The translations under genes and the position numbers were made by a program. Positions 26,246 through 33,861 of a stretch of 64,000 bases of DNA are shown one piece after another (the stretch's first letter is position 1; every line of letters begins with the position of its first letter). Below the pieces are notes generated by a model. The model made no database searches. It was not told where the DNA came from and was given only the letters and a program-made list of their open reading frames with translations. The DNA is from JADGHX01 sp963837755 (lineage in GTDB: Bacteria > Pseudomonadota > Gammaproteobacteria > Steroidobacterales > Steroidobacteraceae): NCBI GenBank assembly GCA_963837755.1, contig CAWIOP010000003.1:372001-436000 (forward strand), written 5' to 3'.

Positions 26246-28981
26246 CTAGTCCTCCTCCCGGCCGTGGTAGTCCCTCTCCGGGCTGTCGTACCGGCCGAGG
26301 TCGTCGAAGTCGTCCTCATAATCGAGCACGCGCATCTCGTCATAGAGCTCCTGCTGCCTCCACCGCCTGAGCTGATCGCGCAACGCCTGCCGCTCACTCA
26401 CCGGTTTGGCTTCGAACATGTGCATGAGCGTCGCTGACGAAGTCGCAAAGCTCCGTTGCGTTGCATGGATCGTCTCCATCATCAGTTCGAGATTCGCCTG
26501 GAAGGCATACAGATACAGCACGCCCTTCCACCAATCATCCGTGAGATAGTCGACCGCAGGACGCCGATGGCTGACGAGAAACTCCTCGGCCGCAAGGAAT
26601 TCCTGATAACGAAGGTGCCCGAACCCCACAAGGTTTGTATTGGGGATCTTCTTCAGCACTCCGCACGGAGAGACCAGTTCCTCCGCCGCAAGCCGGTAGG
26701 CGGACTCCGCCATGACTTCACGGAACTCCTTGGACAAAATTTCCTCCAGCCGTCCGGGATCGATCTCACGGATATGGCGGCTGTGCATCCCGAACGCGAT
26801 GGCTCTTGCAACTCGCTCGAGCATCTCCCGGGGCGTTTTCGTCCTCGAGACTCCCTTCGCATCGTCGTACTCGCCGCATAACAAAGCGATCTTCTTCCGA
26901 TAAACATCGGGCTCATTCAACGGAATGCTCAGGCCATGCTCATGCAGCGAGCAGACAATCGTCGCAAGCAGTGGATTCTTCGCAACCTCGACCAGCTCTT
27001 TCCCCTCGATAGAGGTCCACAGCTCCTTGCCGCTCTTCCTGCTCCACCCCTCGATGAAGCGCTTCAGCTGCGTCTGCGTGAACGGCATCAGCGTGATTCC
27101 GAGAAACGCGACGTCGCTGATCTCGGCGATGCAGTCCCTGGAGGAAAGGATCACCTGCGCATTCGGAATGACGGAGGGGATCAGATTGATCGCATTCAGC
27201 AGCCAGCGATTGTGCGTGATCGCCTCGTCCAGCCCGTCGATGATGAAGACCACTCGCGAGCGCGTCCCGACCCACCCCAGAAACTCGTTGAGCGACCGCG
27301 CGGACGGATCCACACAGATATATATCAATGCGCATTTGATCAATGCCTGAACAAACTGCGATCGCGCCAGATCACTCTCTTCATCGAAGCCGCTTGCCGC
27401 TTTCGCGTTCATCACTCGATTGATCGGCAGGAATACCACAGACTCCTTGTCCAGTCGGCTGGTGCGCTGAAGTCTGCTTTTCACGTACATGTGCAGCGTC
27501 GTCGACTTGCCCGCGCCGGCGTCGCCGTACACCGCCACGTTCCTGCCTGTATCAAAAACATCGTGGGCTGAGATCGATAAGCGGTTCTCGTACTGACGCT
27601 CCGGCTTCAACCTGAAAACGCCGTAACCGAATGACTTTGTGTGAACGAGCCGATTCACCACCGACAGGAGCAATTCCACTTTCGTCAGGAACTCGCCCAG
27701 ATCCATGCGCCGGTCGGTTCCGGCATTGATCTTCGCAGCCGCCTCCCGCAGCCAATGAACCGACGAATTGACGTACGTGCACAGGCGCGCGGTATCCAAG
27801 GAGAACGTAATGGTCGGCGCGGCGACATACTTCTCCTCCATCTTGTGCTTCTCGACGCGCATCTCTGCGAGCATGTGGATAGTGTTGAGCATCGGCTTCA
27901 CATGCATTACGTATGCGGCTGGCAGCCAGTCTTTCGAATCAAGCAAATCCTCTTCCAGCTGACGCAAGTTCGTTTCGACAGTCCCTGCGGCGGCTACTTG
28001 CCAGATCTTGCGCAAGCGGCCCGGCAGCTCCAGAAGAACATCCGCCGTCTGAGACGTGCTCTGTGCTGCCTCGATCTGCCTGTTCAGCACGTCGAGCTCG
28101 GTATTGAATCTCGCATCAAGCTCGATGATCCGATCCTTCAGGCGCACCAGGTACACTCCGAGCTGGATATTTTTTTGCGCCAGGTGTTTGCGCTCCTGCT
28201 CGCGATAACGCGCCTCAAGGTCCGCAATCTGCGGCGAAATAAGCTCGAATCCCACCAGCTTCTCGACCGCGAGCAGATTGTCCCTGGTGCTATACCACTT
28301 CTCCAATGAAACACGCTGCGGCACGGCGCCCGCCTCGATGCTGCTGCAGATGATTTCCCGCGTCTCCGCTCTTCCGACGAAGAAATTCAGGTCGCTGTAA
28401 GTGTTCTCGAAAGCAACATCGTCCCCGACCTTCAGCGACTCGAACAGCTCGATCTTGCTCAGGCCGCCGCGCGTTGCCGCGGCGACCTTCGCGTGCATAT
28501 CCCCGATCTCGGCCAGGAAATCGGGCCACGATTCCATGAGCTGAGCGTACAACACAGTGCCATCAATGATCTGGATCTTGTGCAGCTGCACCTGCTCGAA
28601 CTGCTCGTCGAGCAGACGAACGTCAATGGCATACGGTGTGATGAACGCGACCTCGGTCGCGTGGCGACTCACGCCATCCTTGCACGGGATGAGCTTGGAT
28701 TGCGCCAGCCTGAGTTGATAAACGATCTTGTCCCACTCAATGCTCTTCCGGGTCGACCTGGCAGACTTGAACCGCTTCACCTGCGCTACGTGCACGATGT
28801 GCTTGCCGAAGTCCCCCTTCTTGAAGGCGATGAGATCTTTCCCTTCCTCGTGCGAACCCCCGTGGAAAATCACATCGCCGTAGCCCATCTTCACGTACAG
28901 CGGCTTGAGAACGTTCTCGCTCAGGTCGTTCTCCTTCATTCCCTGCAGAAACGGCAGGATCTTGTCTTGTTCTTTTTTCAC
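26246..28981 (-). CDS. NACHT NTPase with N-terminal Mrr-like nuclease domain (bacterial NLR-like, likely antiphage)
   Basis: A 911-residue cytoplasmic protein. Residues about 25-150 form a restriction-endonuclease-like domain: Asp49 in EEGKDLIAF, then Gln67 and Lys69 in HVAQVKR, the (D)..(Q/E)xK core of Mrr-type nucleases. Residues about 180-470 are helical and coiled-coil-like. The NACHT ATPase follows with Walker A GDAGAGKST (486-494) and Walker B VVFIIDGLDEA (577-587). A further NACHT landmark is LLATIVCSLHEHG. A helical C-terminal part of about 200 residues probably senses the trigger; the very end is strongly acidic. The nuclease-NACHT-sensor layout matches bNACHT/STAND antiphage proteins that cleave DNA on infection. 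Two small genes lie downstream on the same strand. The role is inferred from architecture and from its place in an island. Confidence 0.88.
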   Translation of the reverse strand: MKKEQDKILPFLQGMKENDLSENVLKPLYVKMGYGDVIFHGGSHEEGKDLIAFKKGDFGKHIVHVAQVKRFKSARSTRKSIEWDKIVYQLRLAQSKLIPCKDGVSRHATEVAFITPYAIDVRLLDEQFEQVQLHKIQIIDGTVLYAQLMESWPDFLAEIGDMHAKVAAATRGGLSKIELFESLKVGDDVAFENTYSDLNFFVGRAETREIICSSIEAGAVPQRVSLEKWYSTRDNLLAVEKLVGFELISPQIADLEARYREQERKHLAQKNIQLGVYLVRLKDRIIELDARFNTELDVLNRQIEAAQSTSQTADVLLELPGRLRKIWQVAAAGTVETNLRQLEEDLLDSKDWLPAAYVMHVKPMLNTIHMLAEMRVEKHKMEEKYVAAPTITFSLDTARLCTYVNSSVHWLREAAAKINAGTDRRMDLGEFLTKVELLLSVVNRLVHTKSFGYGVFRLKPERQYENRLSISAHDVFDTGRNVAVYGDAGAGKSTTLHMYVKSRLQRTSRLDKESVVFLPINRVMNAKAASGFDEESDLARSQFVQALIKCALIYICVDPSARSLNEFLGWVGTRSRVVFIIDGLDEAITHNRWLLNAINLIPSVIPNAQVILSSRDCIAEISDVAFLGITLMPFTQTQLKRFIEGWSRKSGKELWTSIEGKELVEVAKNPLLATIVCSLHEHGLSIPLNEPDVYRKKIALLCGEYDDAKGVSRTKTPREMLERVARAIAFGMHSRHIREIDPGRLEEILSKEFREVMAESAYRLAAEELVSPCGVLKKIPNTNLVGFGHLRYQEFLAAEEFLVSHRRPAVDYLTDDWWKGVLYLYAFQANLELMMETIHATQRSFATSSATLMHMFEAKPVSERQALRDQLRRWRQQELYDEMRVLDYEDDFDDLGRYDSPERDYHGREED

Positions 28982-29154
28982 GGTCCTTTTTTCCCTGCGC
29001 CGAGCTTGCGTAAGTACACGACATTGCGCGTTCGCCGGTCAAGGAGCCTGCATGTCGAAAACCCCATAGCCATGTGGCGCGAGATTCTCCTTGATAGGTC
29101 ATCGTCGGCGGATTCGCCGGCGTTCTGCACGGCGCCGCGCAGGTGCAGAATTTC

Positions 29155-29200
29155 TTCGGTTGAGACCCACCCGATTTCCTGGGTTGAGGGCCACCGGCGG
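29155..29200. mobile_element. Possible IS21-family end
   Basis: Two imperfect direct repeats, GGTTGAGACCCACC (from 29158) and GGTTGAGGGCCACC (from about 29183), lie 25 bp apart. IS21-type elements carry such repeated blocks in their ends. No transposase frame is present, and the sequence cuts into the relic of a TPR gene immediately to the right. It may be the scar of a deleted element. Confidence 0.3.
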
Positions 29201-29204
29201 AGCG

Positions 29205-29459
29205 CTTTTGAAACGCTCGGCCAGAGGGTGCCGAGCGGGGGAAATGCCCTTGTTCGTGGCAGATGTACTGTTGCACCGGGCGCGGCTTTTCGGAGGACTG
29301 AAGGGTGAGGGCGGAGGAATGAATTATCCCTGGCCGTCGTCGCCGCAAGCTGATCTCGCCGAAGCCCGCCGGCTGATCGCGGAGCACGGCTACTGGCGGC
29401 GTAAGGAAGAACTCGAAGACGCCGAGGCAGCCGTTAAGAATTGGCCGGCCTCTACGTAA
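29205..29459 (+). pseudogene. C-terminal relic of a TPR/STAND-type protein
   Basis: The frame reads MPLFVADVLLHRARLFGG, then DLAEARRLIAEHGYWRRKEE and LEDAEAAVKNW before the stop. This is the usual last repeat of TPR-containing STAND/NACHT-type proteins (MpLfvADxhLhRARLF ... ARrLIexhGYxRRxeELeDAE). About 70 residues remain; the NTPase part is absent and the left side meets the IS-like end. It indicates that a second defence-type NTPase gene once stood here. Confidence 0.45.
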
Positions 29460-29712
29460 TGGGCGCGCATTTCGCAACGTGACGTTGGAGCCACAATGCC
29501 CATGACATGGACGCCGAATGTGGGTCAAGCCCGCCGGAGCGGATGTGCGCCGATCGCTGGGTAGGGGCTGAGGTTGCGCACTCCTTCTGGCTCGAACGCA
29601 GACGGTTGCCAACAGGCCAACCGCGGCGACTCTGGCGCTCAACTAAGCCACATGTACGAGGCAGAATTTTACTTCATTGCCTTCTTGTCAGTCAGAGTCA
29701 TTGGGGAGGTCT

Positions 29713-30021
29713 GTGGAAAAGGCAGAAGAAAATATCAAGCGCCTGTTCGCGCTCGCAGAGCACGAACTCAAGAATGCCGAATACCTTGGCCACGGTGGAC
29801 TGGTGGTTCCGGTCGTCAATCAGCTTAGATGCGCGGGAAGCCACCTCGCGCGCGCGGTCGTTACCTCGGACCCAACCGCGTGGCGAGCTATCGTGGTCCG
29901 AATCGGATTCGGTGCTGAGCAATATGCTGAAGCGTTGTTGCTGCGGCCTGAAGCGCGACATCGAATCGGTAACCGCTCCGCCGAACTACTCTTCGAAAGA
30001 GTCCGTGGCTCGAAAGGGTAA
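29713..30021 (+). CDS. Small helical protein, HEPN-like in appearance
   Basis: A 102-residue protein starting at GTG 29713 with a strong GGGGAGG at 29703-29709. It is predicted all-helical: EENIKRLFALAEHELKNAEY, then a VVPVVNQLRCAGSHLARAVV helix and a long third helix. The size and the pattern of a basic helix with H..RA residues resemble HEPN proteins, but the RxxxxH motif is not clear, so this is only a suggestion. It stands alone between the TPR relic and the tRNA-Ser-like scar. Confidence 0.5.
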   Translation: MEKAEENIKRLFALAEHELKNAEYLGHGGLVVPVVNQLRCAGSHLARAVVTSDPTAWRAIVVRIGFGAEQYAEALLLRPEARHRIGNRSAELLFERVRGSKG

Positions 30022-30178
30022 AGGGGCAACATTCACATTGAGTTATGGAAGCCGCAGCGTCCGCAGGAGAGGGAATGCCAGTGCCAGCTCTGGTGCCAGC
30101 CAAGGGATCATCAGGGGTTTGGCGGGGACCTCCACGTCAATGGAATTAGCAAGTTGTTGATCCGCTTCGGCCAGCTCT

Positions 30179-30206
30179 TGGGTTCGAATCCCTCACTCTC
30201 CGCCAG
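30179..30206 (+). repeat. tRNA-Ser 3'-end scar (attachment-site remnant)
   Basis: gggttcgaatccctcactct followed by ccgcca is the T-loop, T-stem and acceptor end with CCA of a serine tRNA. Upstream the match stops: the T-stem 5' side does not pair and no anticodon arm exists, so it is not a gene. Just before it lies ttagcaagttgttgat, a sequence type common at ends of tyrosine-recombinase elements. It marks the end of an element that once used a tRNA-Ser gene. Confidence 0.6.
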
Positions 30207-30269
30207 ATCAATCACTTCCGCTTCTGTCGTCTAAGCGCCTTCGCTGCTCGTACGGAAACTCGTCTGCGT

Positions 30270-31087
30270 TCAGCGGACTCTGACTTCTCGACGCGCATAG
30301 TCGAAGCACACAACGTGCTTCGCGAAGAAATTCGCCCCGAGCACGCCCTGAAAGTCCTTTGGGCGCTGCAGCGGCAGGAGCACGAATTCCAGAGGTCCGA
30401 AGTCCTGCCCCGCCGCCGCGAGCATCCTCGACGGATAGAACTCGGTAGTACCGCGAGTGATCGTCGCGGGTCGCAACTTCTCCGCCATCGCGACCGGAAG
30501 CATCGAATACGTCGCGCCGGTGTCCCATCCCAGCCGCAGTCGACCCGATTGTGTCTCGAACACACTCACTGCGAGGTGTTCCTCCTCCGTATGCTCCATC
30601 GGAATCCGCGTACGGCCACACTTCGCGCGGTCCGCATTCCCGGGATCGGGCGGCCACAGGGTGATGGCTCCGCCCGCGTAGTCCACGACGACCAGGTACT
30701 GGTAGAGAAACTGCCGGCCGATTGAGTTGGGAACCGGCGGACCGTTACCGGCTTCTCAGCGGGCGCCTCGATAACGACTGTGTCCCGGAGAGCTCGACCT
30801 CCAATGTCGATGGCCGGCATTCTAAAGCGCGCGTGGACATACTCGTTCCCCAATGCATCATTGGAGACCTGCGGGTCCGCCAGCTTTACGCCACCCGCCG
30901 CGTCAATCACTTCGCGGCTCAACATGAGCATGCCACCGCCAGTATCCACGATCGCTTGCACTGTCCGATCCCCGACAGTAATCGTCGTAACCGGGTTCGA
31001 TTGAATGAGAGTCACCGGAAGACGAATCGGCTCAGACGCCGCGGCCAGAAGCGCCAAGCCGAAAAACGCAAACGACTGAACGGGCAT
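30270..31087 (-). pseudogene. Two-domain aspartyl protease, frameshifted
   Basis: The first half (from 31087) has a signal peptide (FFGLALLAAASEP) and an active-site motif IVDTGGG. The second half, in another frame (to 30270), has LRLGWDTGATYSMLP and QGVLGANFFAKHVVCFDY. Each half looks like one retropepsin-like lobe, so the intact protein would be a periplasmic double-lobe aspartyl protease of about 270 residues. The frames join if one base is added near 30,716-30,720 (after FPTQ, before IGRQFLYQYL). This can be a true mutation or a consensus error. Confidence 0.65.
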
Positions 31088-31855
31088 GGCGCCTAGTCAA
31101 TCACGCCGCGAGGAATGACGCTAGCTCGCGTGCCTGCCAGGAGACCCGGTTCGGTGCCGGTGGAGCAGCCCACGCTGAAGCGACGTCAAGATCTCCAGCG
31201 CGACCGGCCGCCGCCATCAGCGACGCCGGTCCGCGTGTGCAAGTGGCACCTTTGCGCAAACGCCCTGCTTGATTTTCCCAGCACGTTGACCCGCGATTCA
31301 CGACGGACTGGTGACACGCGCGATGGGATTCCAGTGCCAAATCGAGTGCCAAATTGGGGTCTTTCAGGGAACTGAGGGGTACTCGCGATCGAACGTTCTC
31401 AGCAACTTACTGATCTTCCTCCTCCCCCTCCCGGGTTCGAGTCCCTCCCTTCTCAAGGCACCGATGCTCCGCATGTACGTATTGTGGGACAGGTTGAGCG
31501 AAGCAATTCTTGTGTGACAGCAATGGCTTACGCCGCGCTTCCATGTTTGCGCTGCAAGCCCGTGACCCGCAGTTGCCCCAGTCAATTTAAACCGGACCGC
31601 GGTTCGATTCCGTGATGCGCGCGATACCCGACGTAAGGACTGGGCGGAAGAGGGCCCGGCGGGTCAGCGGAATCTCGACTCATCAGGGTCTCGTTCCCAC
31701 AATCGGGAACTCCCCGCGGATGTTGTCGCAGGACCGGACACTTCCGAACCGGGATCTCGTAGCTCCCGATCGGGTCCGCGCAAATGTCTCCCCGCAAGAT
31801 CAACGTCTTCGGGTCGATCGGCCCGCTCTGGCATGGGCCGTGCTTTGTGTTCCCC
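31088..31855. other. Gene-poor stretch with recombination-scar features
   Basis: 768 bases without a supported gene between the protease relic and the exporter operon. It contains an attachment-like block (see separate entry). The right part, 31600-31855, should contain the promoter of the exporter operon; none is obvious. Confidence 0.45.
31325..31455 (+). repeat. Second attachment-like block
   Basis: The order ccagtgccaaatcgagtgcc, then tcagcaacttactgatct, then cgggttcgagtccctccctt mirrors the tRNA-Ser scar region, where cagtgccagctctggtgcc, ttagcaagttgttgat and gggttcgaatccctc occur in the same order. The last part resembles a tRNA T-arm, but no tRNA can be named. It may be the end of another integrated element. 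Confidence 0.35.
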
Positions 31856-33106
31856 ATGGACAAACCCCGTACTGACCAGGCTCAGCGCCGCCGCAAACGC
31901 TGGATGGTTCTCTCAGGCGTCGCGCTGGCATTCACCGGTGCGACGATCGGCCTGGCGCGCCTCAAGCCCGCGGCACCGACGGTCGATCGAAGCGTCGTGT
32001 GGATCGACACTGTGAAGCGCGGCCCTATGCTGCGACAGGTGCGCGGGGTGGGCTCGCTTGTGCCCGAAGAAATAGCCTGGATCACGTCACGCACAGCTGG
32101 CCGGGTCGATCGCATCGTGTTGCGTCCGGGCGCGGTGGTGAAGCCCGACGACGTCATCCTCGTCCTCGACAATCCCGAAGTGCGGCAGGCCGCGGAGGAT
32201 GCCGATTCTCAACTCAAGGCGGCCGAGGCCGAGGTCCTGAGCTTCAAGTTCCAGCTGGAAAGCGCGGCACTGGCGGCGGAGGTTGCGGCGGCGAGCGTGC
32301 GCGCCGAGTTCGAGCAGTCGAAGCTGAAGGCTGTAGTGAACGAGCGGCTGTTCAAGGAGGGGCTCGTTTCGGACCTCGAGCGGCGGCTGTCAAAGGTCAC
32401 AGCCGAGCAGGCCGAGGTGCGCAATGCGCTCGAGCAGAAGCGAGTCGCCTTCGCGCGGAATTCCATCGTCCCGCAGCTCGCGATGAAACAAGCCGAAGTC
32501 GCACGGCTCACGGCCCACGCGAGACTGCGCCGGGAGGAACTCGACGCACTCGAAGTGCGCGCGGGTATGCAAGGCGTGCTGCAGGTATTGCCCGTCGAAG
32601 CAGGCGCGCAAGTGGCTTCTGGAACCAACCTCGCTCGCGTCGCGAACCCTTCCCGCCTCAAGGCCGCTGTGCGCGTCGCCGAAACGCAGGCGCGAGACGT
32701 TCAGATCGGCCAGCGTGCGTCGATCGATACCCGCAACGGTGTGGTCGCGGGCCGCGTGGCCCGCATCGATCCGTCGGTCCGGGATGGGACGGTGACGGTC
32801 GATATCACTCTCACGGACGAGTTGCCGCGCGGCACTCGGCCTGATCTTTCCGTGGAAGGCACGATCGAGCTCGAGCGGCTGCAGAACGTGGTGTTCGTCG
32901 GCCGGCCCGCGTTCGGCGACGCGAACGGCAGCATCCGCCTGTTTAAGCTCGACCAGAGCGGCGGGGGGGCCGTCCGCACTACCGTGCAGCTCGGCCGCAG
33001 CTCGGTGAGCGCGGTCGAGATTCTGAGTGGCCTTGCACCCGGTGACCGGGTGATCCTCTCCGACATGTCGCGGTGGGACGAGAGCGACCGCGTCCGTCTG
33101 AACTAG
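31856..33106 (+). CDS. Periplasmic adaptor (membrane fusion) subunit of an ABC exporter, MacA-like
   Basis: A 416-residue protein starting at ATG 31856 with one N-terminal membrane anchor (about residues 15-35). A barrel-sandwich (biotinyl-lipoyl) half motif is split by a long coiled-coil hairpin (about 115-235, rich in Ala, Glu and Arg). Beta-barrel and membrane-proximal parts follow (VASGTNLARVANPSRLKAAV, LSGLAPGDRVIL). By family it links an inner-membrane ABC permease to an outer-membrane channel. It begins an operon with ATPase, permease, response regulator and kinase. No outer-membrane factor is encoded nearby. Confidence 0.88.
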   Translation: MDKPRTDQAQRRRKRWMVLSGVALAFTGATIGLARLKPAAPTVDRSVVWIDTVKRGPMLRQVRGVGSLVPEEIAWITSRTAGRVDRIVLRPGAVVKPDDVILVLDNPEVRQAAEDADSQLKAAEAEVLSFKFQLESAALAAEVAAASVRAEFEQSKLKAVVNERLFKEGLVSDLERRLSKVTAEQAEVRNALEQKRVAFARNSIVPQLAMKQAEVARLTAHARLRREELDALEVRAGMQGVLQVLPVEAGAQVASGTNLARVANPSRLKAAVRVAETQARDVQIGQRASIDTRNGVVAGRVARIDPSVRDGTVTVDITLTDELPRGTRPDLSVEGTIELERLQNVVFVGRPAFGDANGSIRLFKLDQSGGGAVRTTVQLGRSSVSAVEILSGLAPGDRVILSDMSRWDESDRVRLN

Positions 33107-33136
33107 AACGAGCTCACGAAGGATTGGAGAAGAATC

Positions 33137-33850
33137 ATGAGTCATGCCCCGTCCGAATCCGTCATCAATCTAAGCGGCGTCACGAAAGTCTTCTTCACCA
33201 ACGAGATCGAGACGCACGCGCTCGCCGGCGTGCATCTTGAAATCAAGAGCGGCGAGTATGTGTCCATTGCCGGCCCGTCGGGCTGCGGCAAATCCACGCT
33301 TCTGTCGATTCTCGGGCTCCTCGACACGCCTACCGAAGGCGCGTATGTGCTGAACGGCCAGCCCGCTCAGGGGCTCACGCTCGAAGAGCGCGCCCGCGTG
33401 CGAAATCGCGAGATTGGATTCATTTTCCAGTCTTTCAACCTGATCGGCGATCTCACGGTGTTCGAAAACGTGGAGTTACCGCTCACCTATCGCGAGATGC
33501 GCAAGAGCGAACGCCGGGAGCGAGTGACGGAAGCCTTGGAAAAAGTGGGCATGGCGCATCGGGCGAGACATCTGCCTTCACAACTGTCAGGCGGCCAGCA
33601 GCAGCGTGTCGCCGTGGCGCGTGCCCTCGCGGGGCGTCCTGCAGTTTTGCTGGCGGATGAGCCCACCGGCAACCTCGACTCCCGCAACGGCGAGGCGGTG
33701 ATGAATCTGCTGAGCGAGCTGCACGCGGGCGGCGCCACCATCGTGATGGTCACGCACGACGCGCGCTTCACCCGTCATGCAGGACGTACGCTGCACCTCT
33801 TCGACGGCCGCGTCGTCGACGAGAAGGTCGAGACGGATCCGACACTCTAA
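33137..33850 (+). CDS. ABC transporter ATP-binding protein (MacB/LolD type)
   Basis: A 237-residue ATPase. Walker A is GPSGCGKST, the Q-loop FIFQSFNLIG, the signature LSGGQQQRVAVARAL, Walker B VLLADEPTGNLDS and the H-loop VMVTHD. This set is typical of the MacB/LolD/FtsE group, which powers mechanotransmission rather than classic import. It lies 30 bp after the adaptor and 11 bp before the permease. Confidence 0.93.
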   Translation: MSHAPSESVINLSGVTKVFFTNEIETHALAGVHLEIKSGEYVSIAGPSGCGKSTLLSILGLLDTPTEGAYVLNGQPAQGLTLEERARVRNREIGFIFQSFNLIGDLTVFENVELPLTYREMRKSERRERVTEALEKVGMAHRARHLPSQLSGGQQQRVAVARALAGRPAVLLADEPTGNLDSRNGEAVMNLLSELHAGGATIVMVTHDARFTRHAGRTLHLFDGRVVDEKVETDPTL

Positions 33851-33861
33851 GGGATTGTGCC

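Larger units (their letters stand above)
28982..29712. other. Gap with IS-end-like sequence and a TPR gene relic
   Basis: Upstream region of the NACHT gene, so its promoter must lie near 28982-29060. Beyond that it contains an insertion-sequence-like end and a broken TPR gene, listed separately. No intact gene is seen. Confidence 0.5.

Noticed and set aside
30179..30206. A complete tRNA-Ser gene
   Set aside because: Only the T-loop, the 3' half of the T-stem and the acceptor end exist; no anticodon arm, D-arm or 5' acceptor strand is found upstream.
31426..31450. A tRNA gene ending at gggttcgagtccctccc
   Set aside because: No cloverleaf can be drawn and no CCA follows; it is kept only as an attachment-like block.
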